Shown here: in pieces, positions 37,464-49,500 of the stretch
How the letters are laid out: every line of letters starts with the position of its first letter
Numbering within the stretch: position 1 is the first letter of the stretch
Assembly (NCBI GenBank): GCA_005784505.1
Contig: VCAZ01000001.1
Location: forward strand, 212,501-276,500
Origin: Bagarius yarrelli
Lineage: Eukaryota; Chordata; Actinopteri; Siluriformes; Sisoridae
Reading direction: 5' to 3'
DNA: 64,000 bases
The notes under the pieces: model-generated
Database searches by the model: none
Seen by the model: only the letters and a program-made list of their open reading frames with translations
What the model was told of the DNA's origin: nothing
Translations under genes and position numbers: made by a program

Positions 37464-40400
37464 ATGTCTCTGTATGATGATTTGGGGGTGGCCACCAGCG
37501 ATGCAAAAACTGAAGGCTGGTCGAAGAACTTTAAGTTACTTCAGTCTCAGCTGAAAGTGAAGAAAGCTGCACTGACACAAGCCAAGGTCATTTCTGGGTT
37601 TATTACTTTAATTAATCTTTATGTAGGTTTAATTCACGCTTCATCACATGACATCAGGACAGAAAACGGGCAATAAAATGATGTTTAGGTGTTAAAGTGA
37701 ATCATCGCTGATTTGTCACATAAAGTCCATTTTAAACATTGATGAGAAACGTTAAAGGAAAAACCAACAAAAAGAATTTCATCCCTGCGTGTGTTCTATC
37801 ATTCTCTCTCTCAAATGATTAACTTATTATTTTCTGTAAGCTTATAGTAGCTTTTAATAGTTTTTATTAGAAGACAGACATTAAAAGTCACTGATTGTAA
37901 TTAAAAAGATTTAAACTGTTTGTACTTACGGTTTCTGCTACTATATACATACATATATATATATAAAATCCTGTACGTTGTTTTATAAACAGTAGTAAAT
38001 GCCTGACATGATCATGATCAGCAGATAACTGGTAAATCAGATACTGGTATATAATCAGATTATAACCGGTTTGACTTTTGTATTTATGTCCCAGCAACTT
38101 TTACTAATTTATCTGTTAAATACTAAACCAGGTCTACCTTTTTTTTTAAAAAAGATTGTGGCAAAAAAAAAAAAACTATGCTGTAACCATTTTTATATTA
38201 TGTCCTCTTTGTCTCTTCAGAGTTTATCTGTCTTAAGTTTTTTTTCCCCACACACGTTTTGCAGACTCAGAGGATGAGGCAGTCAAATGTTCTTGCTCCG
38301 GTCATTGATCTGAAAAGAGGCAGCAGTGCTGATGATAGACAGATCTCAGATACTCCTCCACACATGGCAGCGGGGTTAAAGGTGAGGACTGATTTTGCAC
38401 ATGATTGTCTTTATTAACGTTAAGTTACATTTACATGTTATCATGTGCTACGTAACTGTGTGTACGCGTGTGTGTGTGTGAGAAACAGGACACTGCACCT
38501 GCTGGCTTTTCCTCAGGCGATGTACTGATTCCGCTTGCAGACGAATACGATCCCATGTTCCCCAATGACTATGAGAAAGTGGTAAAAAGACAGCGAGAGG
38601 AGCGTCAGAGACAGAGAGAACAGGAGCGACAGAAGGAGATTGAGGAGAGGGAGAAGTATGCGTGTATTCTGCACTAATCATACAATATTTACCTCCTATT
38701 CATCGATTCATTGTTAAGCACAGTGTGTTTTCCATCTGTAGGAAGCGCAAAGAGCGTCATGAAAGTAATGCACCCAGTGGATTCTCACGCATTCCTGCAG
38801 AGGCAGACTCTGATGAAGAAGAGGAGTATGAGAAAGAGAAGAGGAAGAGAAGTGAGGGCCTTCTAACACTCCATCACTTGCTCTTTCTCTCTGTGTTACT
38901 GTCTCAATGTCTGAATGTCTTAAGGTCTAGAATATTTTCCAGCAGTTTATGGTAGACGGGTCCATGTCCAAACCGACATTTCCAAATTAGATGCATTTGC
39001 ATCTGTAACTGAAACCTGTGCTAAAATTGATAAAGCCTGACATAATTTACAGTCTAGACATTTAATACTCATGTGTTCAAAATGATTTTATGGGAAACGG
39101 ACTAGATGGTTGAAAGATTAGGTGGTTGAAAATGCATGTTAACAGCTTATGAAAAAGAAATTAGTAATTTTCGATAAAAGCTGATTTTTTTTTTTTTAAT
39201 TCAGATAATACACAGACAATTTGCTTTTATTCTGACTGTGGTCTTGTTTGACACACAGGTTTGGGCGGAGCTGCAATCGCACCTCCATCATCTCTAGTGG
39301 AAAAAGACTGTAAGTTTCTATTGGGATTGCGTTTTGTATACAGCTGCTGTGTATTTATTTGTGTTTATAATAGTTGCAGACTGCGAATGCATTTTATGAT
39401 TGTTAATATCTGTGCACATACTGGAGTTAGTTCACGCTGTAGGTTCTGCTGGTCTCCACTAGGTGGAGGTGTTGTCTTTATTTTGTCATGCAGGCTCGAC
39501 TTGGCTTTTTAAAATGATGTATTAAAGTTTTTATATGTGGGGTGTGTTGATGAATTTAGAAGTTCAAGACAGGAAACAAAGTAAAACAAATTGATTCTGT
39601 GGCTGATCATCACTGATTCTCATCTTGTGTGTTTGTTCTCTTTTCTCAGCATCATACTCGTATGATGATGAAGGTCGTCAACGGTCCAAAGCAGCGATTC
39701 CGCCACCTGTTTTTGAAGACAGCGAGAGACCGCGCTCACCTCCAGGGCCCACCAGCTCCTTCCTGGCCAACATGGGGTTGGTGTCATTACTAAACACTGC
39801 TAATCCCGTGCTTTGTAAAGATGTTAACATGTATGAACAAAGGAAAGTGTGAAAGAATGAAATTGAGTCAGTCGATTATTTCATTATCAGTTTCTGGATA
39901 TATTTATGTTTAGCTATATTTAAGTATTTTACTGATGAGCTCCTGAATAATTATCAGGTTCCGTATAAAACAACCGCAGGCTTTACTGTTGCATGAACAA
40001 GTACAGTGCAATTTAAAATGAGAGTTGGGGGCCAGAGACCGTCAGTAAACAATTTTTACACATGATGCAGAAGGTTGCTGTAAAATTGTGGAAATAGGAC
40101 ATGTTACACTTTAGCTTAGTCAGAAACCCGTTTAGGGATTCTCACCATCACCTGAATTTAATTTTACACAGCTCAGTGGTAATGCTTGTCAATACGTCTG
40201 TTGTCTGATGTAAGTGTGTGTGTGTGTATACTGCAGCGGGACAGTGGCTCACAAGATTATGCAGAAATACGGCTTTCGGGAAGGCCAGGGTCTGGGCAAG
40301 CATGAGCAGGGGCTGAGTACTGCTCTGTCAGTGGAGAAAACAAGCAAACGGGGTGGAAAGATCATTATTGGAGATTCAACAGAAAAGAGTGAGTGCAAAT

Positions 40401-43078
40401 GGCCGCACTTATTAATCACACACAGCAGCTTCAATACACAGTAGAAGGATTTTTTTGGTTAAACACGATTTTGTTTTTAAATAGGAACTAATTCCACATT
40501 TATGTTAGGATGCTTATCATTTTCAGCAACATGTGTATTTATTTGTGGACTGTGTGTTTTGTGTGTTTTTCAGCCGGAGGAGCCAGTCAGAATGCAGCTG
40601 ACATACCTGGTTTTAATATAGCAGCAGGAGGTCTGGTCTTTGTAGTGCATTTACTCTCTACACATCTACATATTAGTCATAAGCTGCCCCCTGTTGGTGT
40701 GTCTCCAAACTATAACTACTACAACATTACAAACTGACAATGTTTATGTAAATATATCAATGTTCATGACGGCATATAAGCATAAGGCTTCCTTTGGTTA
40801 TTGGGAATTTTGCTTCAGTTTGAAAAACGAATTGAGTAAACACATTATTAAATGCAGAATTTAGTTCTGGGCTCCACGTTTGTTTAACTGAAGGGAACAG
40901 CTTTGCTGTAACAAAAGGTTCCTCCTGTGTTCTTTTGTCGGCAGATATGAAAAAGAATGAGGTCAACCCTCTGACTGAGATTCTCAAGTGTCCTACGAAG
41001 GTGGTGTTACTGCGGGTAAGCGGTGTTAGGCAGCATGTGTGCACATAAAAAAAAAAGTAAAAATATAAAAACTTTTGTTATTAAATCATGCAAACATATG
41101 CATGTTCTCATGATGAGCTTAACCTTTAATACATGTGTGTTTATAGAACATGGTTGGAAGAGGAGAGGTGGATGAAGACCTAGAGGCTGAAACAAAAGAG
41201 GAATGTGAGAAATATGGCAAAGTCATCAAGTGTGTTATCTTTGAGGTGAGTAACTGGTTGTTTGGAAGCAATGAACTGATGTGTTTATAGCCCAAACCAC
41301 ACCAATCACAAATAAATCAACCAGACAGTGCTGTGCGAGTGTATTTTAATGGCAGACCGCTATTCCAGAGTACATTCCATCTGCACTGTCACTGAAGAGC
41401 CACATTACTGTTAAATCAGCAACAAATACAGTTTACTTTATTTTATGCTGCTTAAATAAACTGAATTAAAAAGAGTTAAGATGTCCATTAAATCCTTAAA
41501 AACAATAAACGGGACTTTAACTTTTGTTGTTTTGCGCTGCGGTCCTGGAGAAACATTTTTATTTCACTGTGTTCTGCAGCTGCTTTATACGACTGAAAAA
41601 AGCTTCTTGATACTTGATGCATTTTATTTAGTTTTCTAAATTACTGTTAGCTAATTGTGTTAGCTTTCGTTACCTTTTTGCCAGTTTTATTCTAAAATTA
41701 ATCAGTGAGCTGTTAAAGATTTGTTTACCGCTTTAAAAAAAGCCAAACGCAAATCAGTGTAGATAACCTTCACATATAACAATATTTAATACACACATTT
41801 ATTGCATCAAATGACTCAAGCCTTAGTGATGAGCTCTTTTTTGTGACAGAACTGTGATCAGACTTTAGATTAGACACTGCCACTTTGTCTAAGATTAGAC
41901 TCTACGTTTATTAGAAAATATTTTTTAATTATTTTGTGTTTATTCAGATTTCCGATGTCGCAGATGATGAAGCGGTGAGAATATTCCTGGAGTTTGAACG
42001 AGTCGAGTCTGCCATTAAAGGTGAGGATTTTCCTCTCTTTTTTTGTCGACTCCCTTTTTCTTGTCATCTCCCTTGTGTTGCTATTTTATCCAGAAAAAAA
42101 TTACATCACCTGCAACGCCATGTGCTCCGTAACCAGACAAAGCAAAACAATTGTTTGTTTTTTTTACTCACTCACTCACTCACTCACTCACTCACCCACC
42201 CACAAGTAGCTCAGTGGTTAAGGTGTTGGACTGGTAATCCAAAGATCATGGTTTCAGTCGCTCTGGATAACAGCATGAGCAAAATGCCAGAAATGTAAAT
42301 GTATGTCAGAGGGTTAAGTGATCCATGCTTAAAGGCATAAAACCCGCGATCAGGATCTATTTCTAGCTGTTATTGGGTGCAGCAGAAATGACAGAGGTTT
42401 TGTTCTGTTCTGGGGTTATAAAGAAAGAATCTGTTCTAAAGATTTGCCCTATTATCATGTTCATATGTTTTCAACATTTACTCTTACTTTGACTACTAAA
42501 ATAACCCCCATACTTCTAGATTGCCCTTCCACTAGATTTTGGAGTGTGTTTGTGGAATTTTTTTTTTCAGAGACCACATTCGTAAGATCTGCTGCTAATA
42601 TTGGGTGAGGAGGTCTGGGTCAGCCAGCATTCCAGTTCATGCCAAAGATGTTCAGTGGGGTTGAGTTCAGAGCTTTGTGTAGGAAGTTTTTTTACAACAA
42701 CTAAAACACACCATGTCATGTGTTGGAGCTCGGGGCCTTTGTGCACAGGGGCATTGTTCTGCTGAAACAGTGTTTAAAGTGAGGAGAACCCCTAATGCAA
42801 CAGCATATAGTTCTTTTTTCTAAAGAATCAATCCACACCTTCAGAGTCAATCACTCTGTAGTACAATATAACTTATCAGGGTTGGGTGGAGGTTGTGAAT
42901 GTCATGTTCTCGTTGTTTACAGATGAGTGTGTGTAGATGTGACATGTATCTGGGTGTGTATGTTCTCTTTCCAGCTGTGGTGGATCTGAACGGAAGGTAT
43001 TTTGGAGGACGAGTGGTGAAAGCCTGCTTCTATAACCTGGACAAATTCCGTGTATTAGATCTGGGAGAACTGGTGTGA
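37464..43078 (+). CDS. rbm17: RNA-binding motif protein 17 (SPF45), 12 coding exons
   Basis: Nuclear splicing factor acting in 3' splice-site choice through contacts with SF3b1, SF1 and U2AF65. Coding exons: 37464-37586, 38265-38381, 38489-38655, 38742-38851, 39259-39309, 39650-39776, 40237-40388, 40574-40630, 40945-41015, 41147-41245, 41948-42020, 42975-43078; all in frame, 416 residues against 401 in human. The N-terminus MSLYDDLGVATSDAKTEGWS is nearly identical to human. An acidic/basic coiled region (QREERQRQREQERQKE) follows, then a G-patch (AHKIMQKYGFREGQGLGKHE) and a C-terminal U2AF-homology RRM (FLEFERVESAIK, GRYFGGRVVKACF) with the Arg-X-Phe motif. The 57-nt exon 40574-40630 has no human counterpart and can be skipped without a frameshift. 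A non-coding first exon probably ends at 37069. Confidence 0.95.
42160..42301 (+). mobile_element. (CTCA)n run and internally deleted SINE
   Basis: A CTCACTCACT array is followed by a tRNA-like head (AGCTCAGTGGTTAAGGTG) joined directly to the SINE tail (GCTCTGGATAACAGCATGAG). It lies in the last rbm17 intron. Confidence 0.7.
42480..42830 (+). mobile_element. MITE-like element fragment
   Basis: Matches a common fish non-autonomous DNA element (GGGTGAGGAGGTCTGGGTCA, CCAAAGATGTTCAGTGGGGT, TTTGTGCACAGGGGCATTGT). A related copy lies at 50930-51260. It is in the last rbm17 intron. Confidence 0.65.
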
Positions 43079-43416
43079 GTCACAAAGCAGCAGAACATCC
43101 TCTCACTTTCCTTATGTGGAAATGGCATAAAGACTAACCTGTCTGTGACCCCCTTTTTGTACATAGCATTGATGTTTTCATATTTACTTGCAACCTGCTA
43201 TAGATTTCTGTTTTTAAATATTCTTTAGTTCCTGTGTTTCCAGTTTAGTATTAGTGTAAACAGCTCATTCTTGTCTCCTGAGTAAGAATCATACTGTGTT
43301 TGAGGAACCAGGAAATAAACAGTGTATTTTGGAAAGCTACATTTCTTTTTCTTTCTTGTGTTATGAAATTCAGGACTGCTTTCGAACCAATGCTTAACAT
43401 CTGTATGTGGAATAAA
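43079..43416 (+). terminator. rbm17 3'UTR with candidate poly(A) signals
   Basis: After the stop codon, AATAAA occurs at 43314-43319 and again at 43411-43416. Either could direct cleavage. Confidence 0.55.
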
Positions 43417-44740
43417 ATGTTCCAATATGAATTTCTTAACTTCAAAATTCTGTGTTCCACAAAAAAATTATACATATAAATGTGTTCTCCACACTTGGAG
43501 AAAAGAACATGAATGAAAGTGAATGAGTCCTGGTTCTTTGGTTATGCAATGCTGTTCACTCGTCCCCTTGTGAATCTGTAAAGTAGGGAACCTACGTAAG
43601 GCTGATGTCATTGCATCTCCTGTGAGAGCTTTACACTCTCATCCGACGACTATTGATAGACTTAAGACCTGGTTTATATGTTCCGGGCTTGGAAGGCCAT
43701 TCCAGTTCTTTTGTGATAAAATTGTGTAACTATCTGCATCCACCGTTTTTTAAAGATCAGATCATGCAGTTCTGACAAAAATAATTATCTGGACTTGAGG
43801 AGGAAAAAGTAGTAAAATGATGTTTCTTTGTGTATAAACACAATGATGTCAATCCAGAAGATCTCTATTGTTCTTATATACATGCTGTTGCAACATGTGC
43901 TATGCGACTCGCTAAATACTTAAAAATACTAAAACTTTTACTGTTGCATTGGTTTTGGTGATCTGGTTAGAGTTGACAGAAGGTCACTAGACAGTTTGTA
44001 AATCTGTGCCTGCTGTAACCTTATACATCTGTCCTTACATGGTTTTTTCCACTATTTTCTGTTTAAAAAATTGAATTGAAATGTATTTACATTCACTGTC
44101 CACTTTATTAGGAATATTGTTCTGGTAATGCAGTTCTCTGATCAGCAGCTCAACACAAAATACTGAAATGCAGGTTTGTTCTTCTGCCTGAAGGTATGAT
44201 GTGTGTTTCAACATGGAAAAAAAGGTCATTTGAGTTATAATAAACTAACTGAAAGTTTAACCAGTCTGTCCCTTTTTCTTTAACCTCTTTCATCACTGAC
44301 ATGTCATCCCGCATGCGTGGATTATTTCCCATGGTTCTGTGTAAACTCTGGAGACTGCTGGGTTTGAAGATCACGAAAGGTCTGCAGCATCTAAAGTACT
44401 TCAGATCCATGGCACAAAATTCCTTTCTCATTCTAATGTGCAATCAGCTTTACAGAAATTCAGATGTTAATGAAAAGTTATTAATCTTAAGTTAATTATT
44501 ACTTAGCCTGGTTATGTTTGCTAAATGATCAAGGAGCTTCATCTGGGGGAAAAATGGAAACCTGAACATTTCCAGCTAAAATGTATTAAACCGAATAGCT
44601 GAACACTTTCGCAGTCTCTCTCAGATTTATTTGGATGGAATATGCAGGTCCCGGTGCTCCTCTAACCCTGGATTCCGGACAGTAATTTAGTACTAAACAT
44701 GGCTACAGGTGTTACTGCATCAGTGCAGCAGGTCGTAAAC
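43417..44740. other. Spacer between rbm17 and pfkfb3
   Basis: No gene recognised. A fragment starting CACTGTCCACTTTATTAGGA at about 44094 resembles the end of a Tc1-type fish element, but the body does not continue clearly. Short open frames here lack any family likeness. Confidence 0.5.
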
Positions 44741-44743
44741 ACA

Positions 44744-44880
44744 CACGTGGTTTAATGATGGTAACGATGAGCTCCAAGAGGCGCATCCAGCACAGTCACG
44801 CGATACGTGCAGGTTTTCGCGTCCACAGGCGGGGTTTTTTAACCAGAGAGCCAGCGCTACCCTGGGCACACACGCGCGCA

Positions 44881-44933
<53 letters not shown>

Positions 44934-45300
44934 AAAATTAAATGGCTGAAGTTACTCAGTCCTTCCGCTTTCATATTTATTTTATATAATCAGCTCCAAC
45001 ACATTTTTTCTAACATTTAAATTGCTCAAACAGCTTTTAATGCTGCCCAATTTGCCCGGTGCTGCCCGTGTGTGTGTGTGTGTGTGTGTGGGTGTGGGGG
45101 GTGGGGGGGGCGGGGGGGGGGGGGGGGGGTGCGTTCTCTTTATTAATGATAAGTAATTCCGCTAAATGAGTCGCTACAGTCACGTGCCTACACCGCTAGA
45201 GGCTTTTTGACCAATCACACTGCAGGAGGCGGGGTTTATTTGCCAGCGTAGAGAAACGACGTCACGCCGAATGTCACGAGGGAGTGAAGCGCTTTAAAAC
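44744..45300 (+). promoter_or_regulatory. pfkfb3 promoter region with hypoxia-response-like motifs
   Basis: Three ACGTG cores precede the gene: CACGTG at 44744-44749, TACGTGC at 44804-44810 (with CACAG 13 bp upstream at 44791), and CACGTGC at 45181-45187. There is a CRE-like GACGTCAC at 45258-45265 and a TATA-like TTTAAAAC at 45293-45300. Mammalian PFKFB3 is a HIF-1 target through promoter HREs; activity here is inferred. A (CA)n run at 44881-44930 and a poly(G) run lie between the motifs. Confidence 0.5.
45090..45129. repeat. Poly(G) tract upstream of pfkfb3
   Basis: A GT run passes into nearly 40 bases of G with single interruptions, able to form a G-quadruplex on the plus (coding) strand. 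Confidence 0.9.
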
Positions 45301-45483
45301 GCGTACCTGCCGGTTCACTCCAGCGCGGAAAGAGGAGGAGGAGAAGAAGGAGAAAAAAAGGAGGAGAAAAAAAAAGCCAAATCCTCTATTAGTGTTTTAA
45401 ATAATCGAGCTTTTATATATATTCTTTGGATTTTTAGATCACAGCCCGGTATAGTTGCATTTTACGTTTATTTCTTGTTACAT

Positions 45484-46531
45484 ATGATGACAAAAGAACT
45501 AACACAGACTAGAATCCAAAAGATCTGGGTTCCATCCAAGGAGGAGAAACCCGCAATGCCTCGTAAATGTAAGTGGACTGATGTGAGTAGATCTATAGCG
45601 TGTATGAGAATGAGGAAGAGGAGGAGGAGGAGGAGAATGATTGTGATGATGATGATGATTTGTACTGTGACTGTTCACATCATATCTGTTAAAAGTAAAC
45701 ATCACATTTGTAACCATTAATTCAGTCCGTTTCATTATGACGGCACTGTGAAACCTCCAAAACTTTATTGATTGATTGATTGATTGCAGTGCGAATTGAT
45801 GAATCACATTGCAGTGGAAAAAGCAAATCACGTGCTGTATTTATTCTCATGTAAAAAAATAAAAAAATTGATGATTTAATAAAATTATAATTTCCAATTT
45901 GCCATTCTGACATGTCTGTTAAACTGGCTTTAATATTTTGGGATGCAAAATTTGTTACAATTCAGTTGATTTGCTTGCTTATTGCTTGAATGTTTTTCAT
46001 CTGTAAAAACAAAGTGTTTAATTTAACAGAAAATACTGCACATTTGGATAAACAGCGATGATTAACAGATTATAAGACATTCATAGATAAAGCAGAATGT
46101 CACCATGGCAACCGAGTAGCTAAAGCAGGTCAGGATTCGGAACAGTGTGACTGCACATGACTCAGAACTGCACACAACACAATGCTCTACACAAGCTGTA
46201 AGAGTTCTCCCAGAATTCCTGCTGTTCGAGAGATGAGCTCATGGGACGAGGGGGGGGGGGGGGGGGGGGGGGAGGGGGGGGGGGGGGGGGAGCTGGGGCC
46301 TTTGGGCAACAGGCTACACTCAGTCCTGTATTAATTTAATCAGTTTATCAAACACATCAGAATTTCCTTTAAATAAGTCGGCATTTATAAGAAATGAGCA
46401 TTTGGAACGTAAAACCAGATGAATATCTGAATCTCACGTACCGACTGCAATTTATTACAGAGAAAAAAACAGTTATCTAAAATGTTAGACATAATGGCTA
46501 GTATTAAAAGCTAAACTATTAACTTATATTA

Positions 46532-46582
<51 letters not shown>

Positions 46583-49500
46583 TTTTATTTGTATATAACA
46601 TTATTTTATTTATGTAACAATGAAAGCTGATCATACATATTTACCCTTTTTGTTGGTAAAATCGCTAATTTGTGGCTTTGGCCTTCTCTCCCCCCCCCCC
46701 AAGTACTGTTGAACATCTCTTAAACCATAAAACCATAAAGTCTTTTCCATGTTTATTGGAAAGACAGAATTCTGTGTGCATTTCTAGCCTAATTCAGTGC
46801 AAAATACTCCAGAATTCAATCTTGGCAACAATAAAAAGGGGGTTTATTAGCACATTAATATAAAGAGACGCAGTGCTGCGGATTGAGAATGTACACCCAG
46901 CACAGCTGTGTCCTCTGTGCACCTGAACAGAGCCTCGTTAATGAGACGTTAATGAGATCATCAGGATTCTGCTGACTGAGTGCAGAAGGTAGCTGGTCTG
47001 GAAGGAGAACAGAATACTGACTTTTCTGGACCATTCATACATTTTCCTTTGTATAGGATGAACATTTCCTGTATGAAATTGAGGCAATACGTTTCCTGAA
47101 TTGAAGCATTGGCTTAGTGGTGATGTTAAAATGGGGAACTACACGTCCTATTCTCTGATTTTAATATTAAAAGATTTTTTTTTTTTGCAGTCTCACTCTC
47201 ACATTTCTGTTACAGCTGGTGGAGGTCATCATCTGGCCAACTCTCCATTAGTCATCGTGATGGTTGGTCTTCCTGCCAGGGGCAAAACATACATGTCAAG
47301 GAAACTTACTCGCTACCTCAACTGGATCGGCATCCCCACCAAAGGTAAGCAAACCAAATTCCGAAAAATCCTTCAAACCAGATTTTTGCATTTATACAAA
47401 TGTTTCCAAAGGCTGTTTTTAATGTTTGCCATGTTGGCTGTCTTTGTTTTTCCAGTCTTTAATGTTGGCGAGTATCGCAGAGAGACTGTGAAAAACTACA
47501 GCTCATACAACTTTTTCAAATCAGACAACAAGGAAGCAGTCAAAATAAGAGAGTGAGTCAGACGCCTTATATTAAACAGTGAGGTCCGTAAACTGAGATC
47601 ATAGTTAATTAATCATGTGATCCATTTTGTCGTTTTTTTTAAGACAATGTGCCTTAACTGCTCTCCAAGATGTTAAGATGTTCCTCACTGAGCTGGGTGG
47701 TCAAGTTGCAGTGAGTATTGTAGCTCTCAGTGTATAACACCAGTACTGGACACACACTACAGTTTCTCACTGGTTTTACTTTCTAGGTTTTCGATGCTAC
47801 AAACACTACCAGAAAAAGAAGGGACCTGATCCTGAAGTTTGGTGCTGAGAACAGTTTTAAGGTTAGCTGTTTGAAGACTTTTGTCATTAAAGTATTTGTG
47901 TAGATGCTTTTGGTAAAAGTGACGACTAAACCTCGCACGATTTATTTTTACAGATCTTCTTTATCGAGTCTGTATGTGACGACACAAATGTCATCGCAAC
48001 CAACATCATGGTAAGATTTATGATAAGCATCCAGTCTGGGGTTTAGGACGTGTCTGGATCAGTGAGGGCATAAAAATGTTTTTACTTTCAAGAAATCCTG
48101 AAATATCAGTTAATAGGAAGTTGTTTTGAAAACAGGAAGTGAAGGTCTCCTGTCCTGACTACCAAGACTGCAACAAAACAGATGCTGTGAAAGATTTTCA
48201 GAAGAGGATTGAGTGTTACAGAGCGAACTACCAGCCTCTGGATCCTGAGGATTATGACAGGTACTTGCACAAAAAGAGTTTCATCTCGAGCTGCAATCAT
48301 GTGGTTCATAATTATTGTAAAAATAATTTCTCTTTCCTTACAGGAACTTGTCCTTTATTAAGGTGATTGATGTGGGACGAAGATTCCTAGTCAACTGCAT
48401 CCAGGATCACATCCAGAGCCGCATCGTCTACTATCTAATGAACATCCACGTTCAGCCACGTTCTATCTACCTGTGTAGACACGGCGAGAGTCAGCACAAC
48501 CTGCAGGGCCGCCTGGGCGGAGACTCGGGCCTCTCCACACGGGGTAGAAAGGTACAGATAGACAGGATGGATACAGTGAGCGGAGAAAATGATTTAATCG
48601 CCTGATTTTGTTTGTTTGCCCACTGACAAAGAAATGATCAGTCTATAATTTTATCGGTTGGCTTATTTTAACAGTAAGAAAAAGAATAACAAGAAAAACA
48701 TCCAAAAAAGGAAGTCAGGGCACTTTGATTAGGAGGAAAACAGCGTGACTCCTCTTACCAGTCATGACATCCAAAAAAAAAAGCACATTTCAAAAATATA
48801 ACTTGATTTGCGTTTTAATGAGTTCAGAGGTTTCATGTAGTTGGCCACCAGGTTTGCACACGTCTCAGGAGGGAGTTTGTCCCTCTCCTCTTTGTTTTCT
48901 CTCCAAGTCATTAAGGTTTTGAGATGTTTGGCAACTCGAGCCCTTAGCTCAGTCCATAGATGGGATTGAAGATCTGGAGACTTTATAGGACATTTCTGTT
49001 TTCTCACTTTTACTCCCTTTGCAAGTTTCCTGATCATCTTTGGAAGAATTAAAGCCTTGTTTAAAAGGTTATAGTTATTATATACTTATGTTATATACTT
49101 AACAGTTCTGATGGGAACAATGAATGAACCGCTATAACTCCAGGTTATCTGTAATGCATCTCACAGTGTTGTACTAGTTTATTAGCAGGTCATCATACTG
49201 TGCACTTTTTTAACCTAATTAATAAAACCATAAAGCAGCATAAAACACCGTACTAAAAAAAGGATAAATGTAAAATGTTGTTGTATTTTCTCAACACAGA
49301 CTATTTCTTTTTCATTAGCGATGTTTCAAATTTTTCTCTTAAAAATGTCATCCTTCTGCAGTTTGCTGGAGCTCTGGCCAAGTTTGTCGAGGAGCAGGAT
49401 CTTAAGAACCTGAAGGTATGGACAAGCCAGCTGAAGCGAAGCATTCAGACTGCTGAAGCACTGAACGTCCCGTACGAGCAGTGGAAAGCCCTGAACGAGA

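Noticed and set aside
47191..47215. Upstream alternative acceptor for pfkfb3 exon 2 as the main site
   Set aside because: TTTTTTGCAG at 47190 also looks good, but it is 25 nt upstream and would change the phase after exon 1 (...AAA T); the acceptor at 47215 keeps the frame confirmed by the full 14-exon sum.
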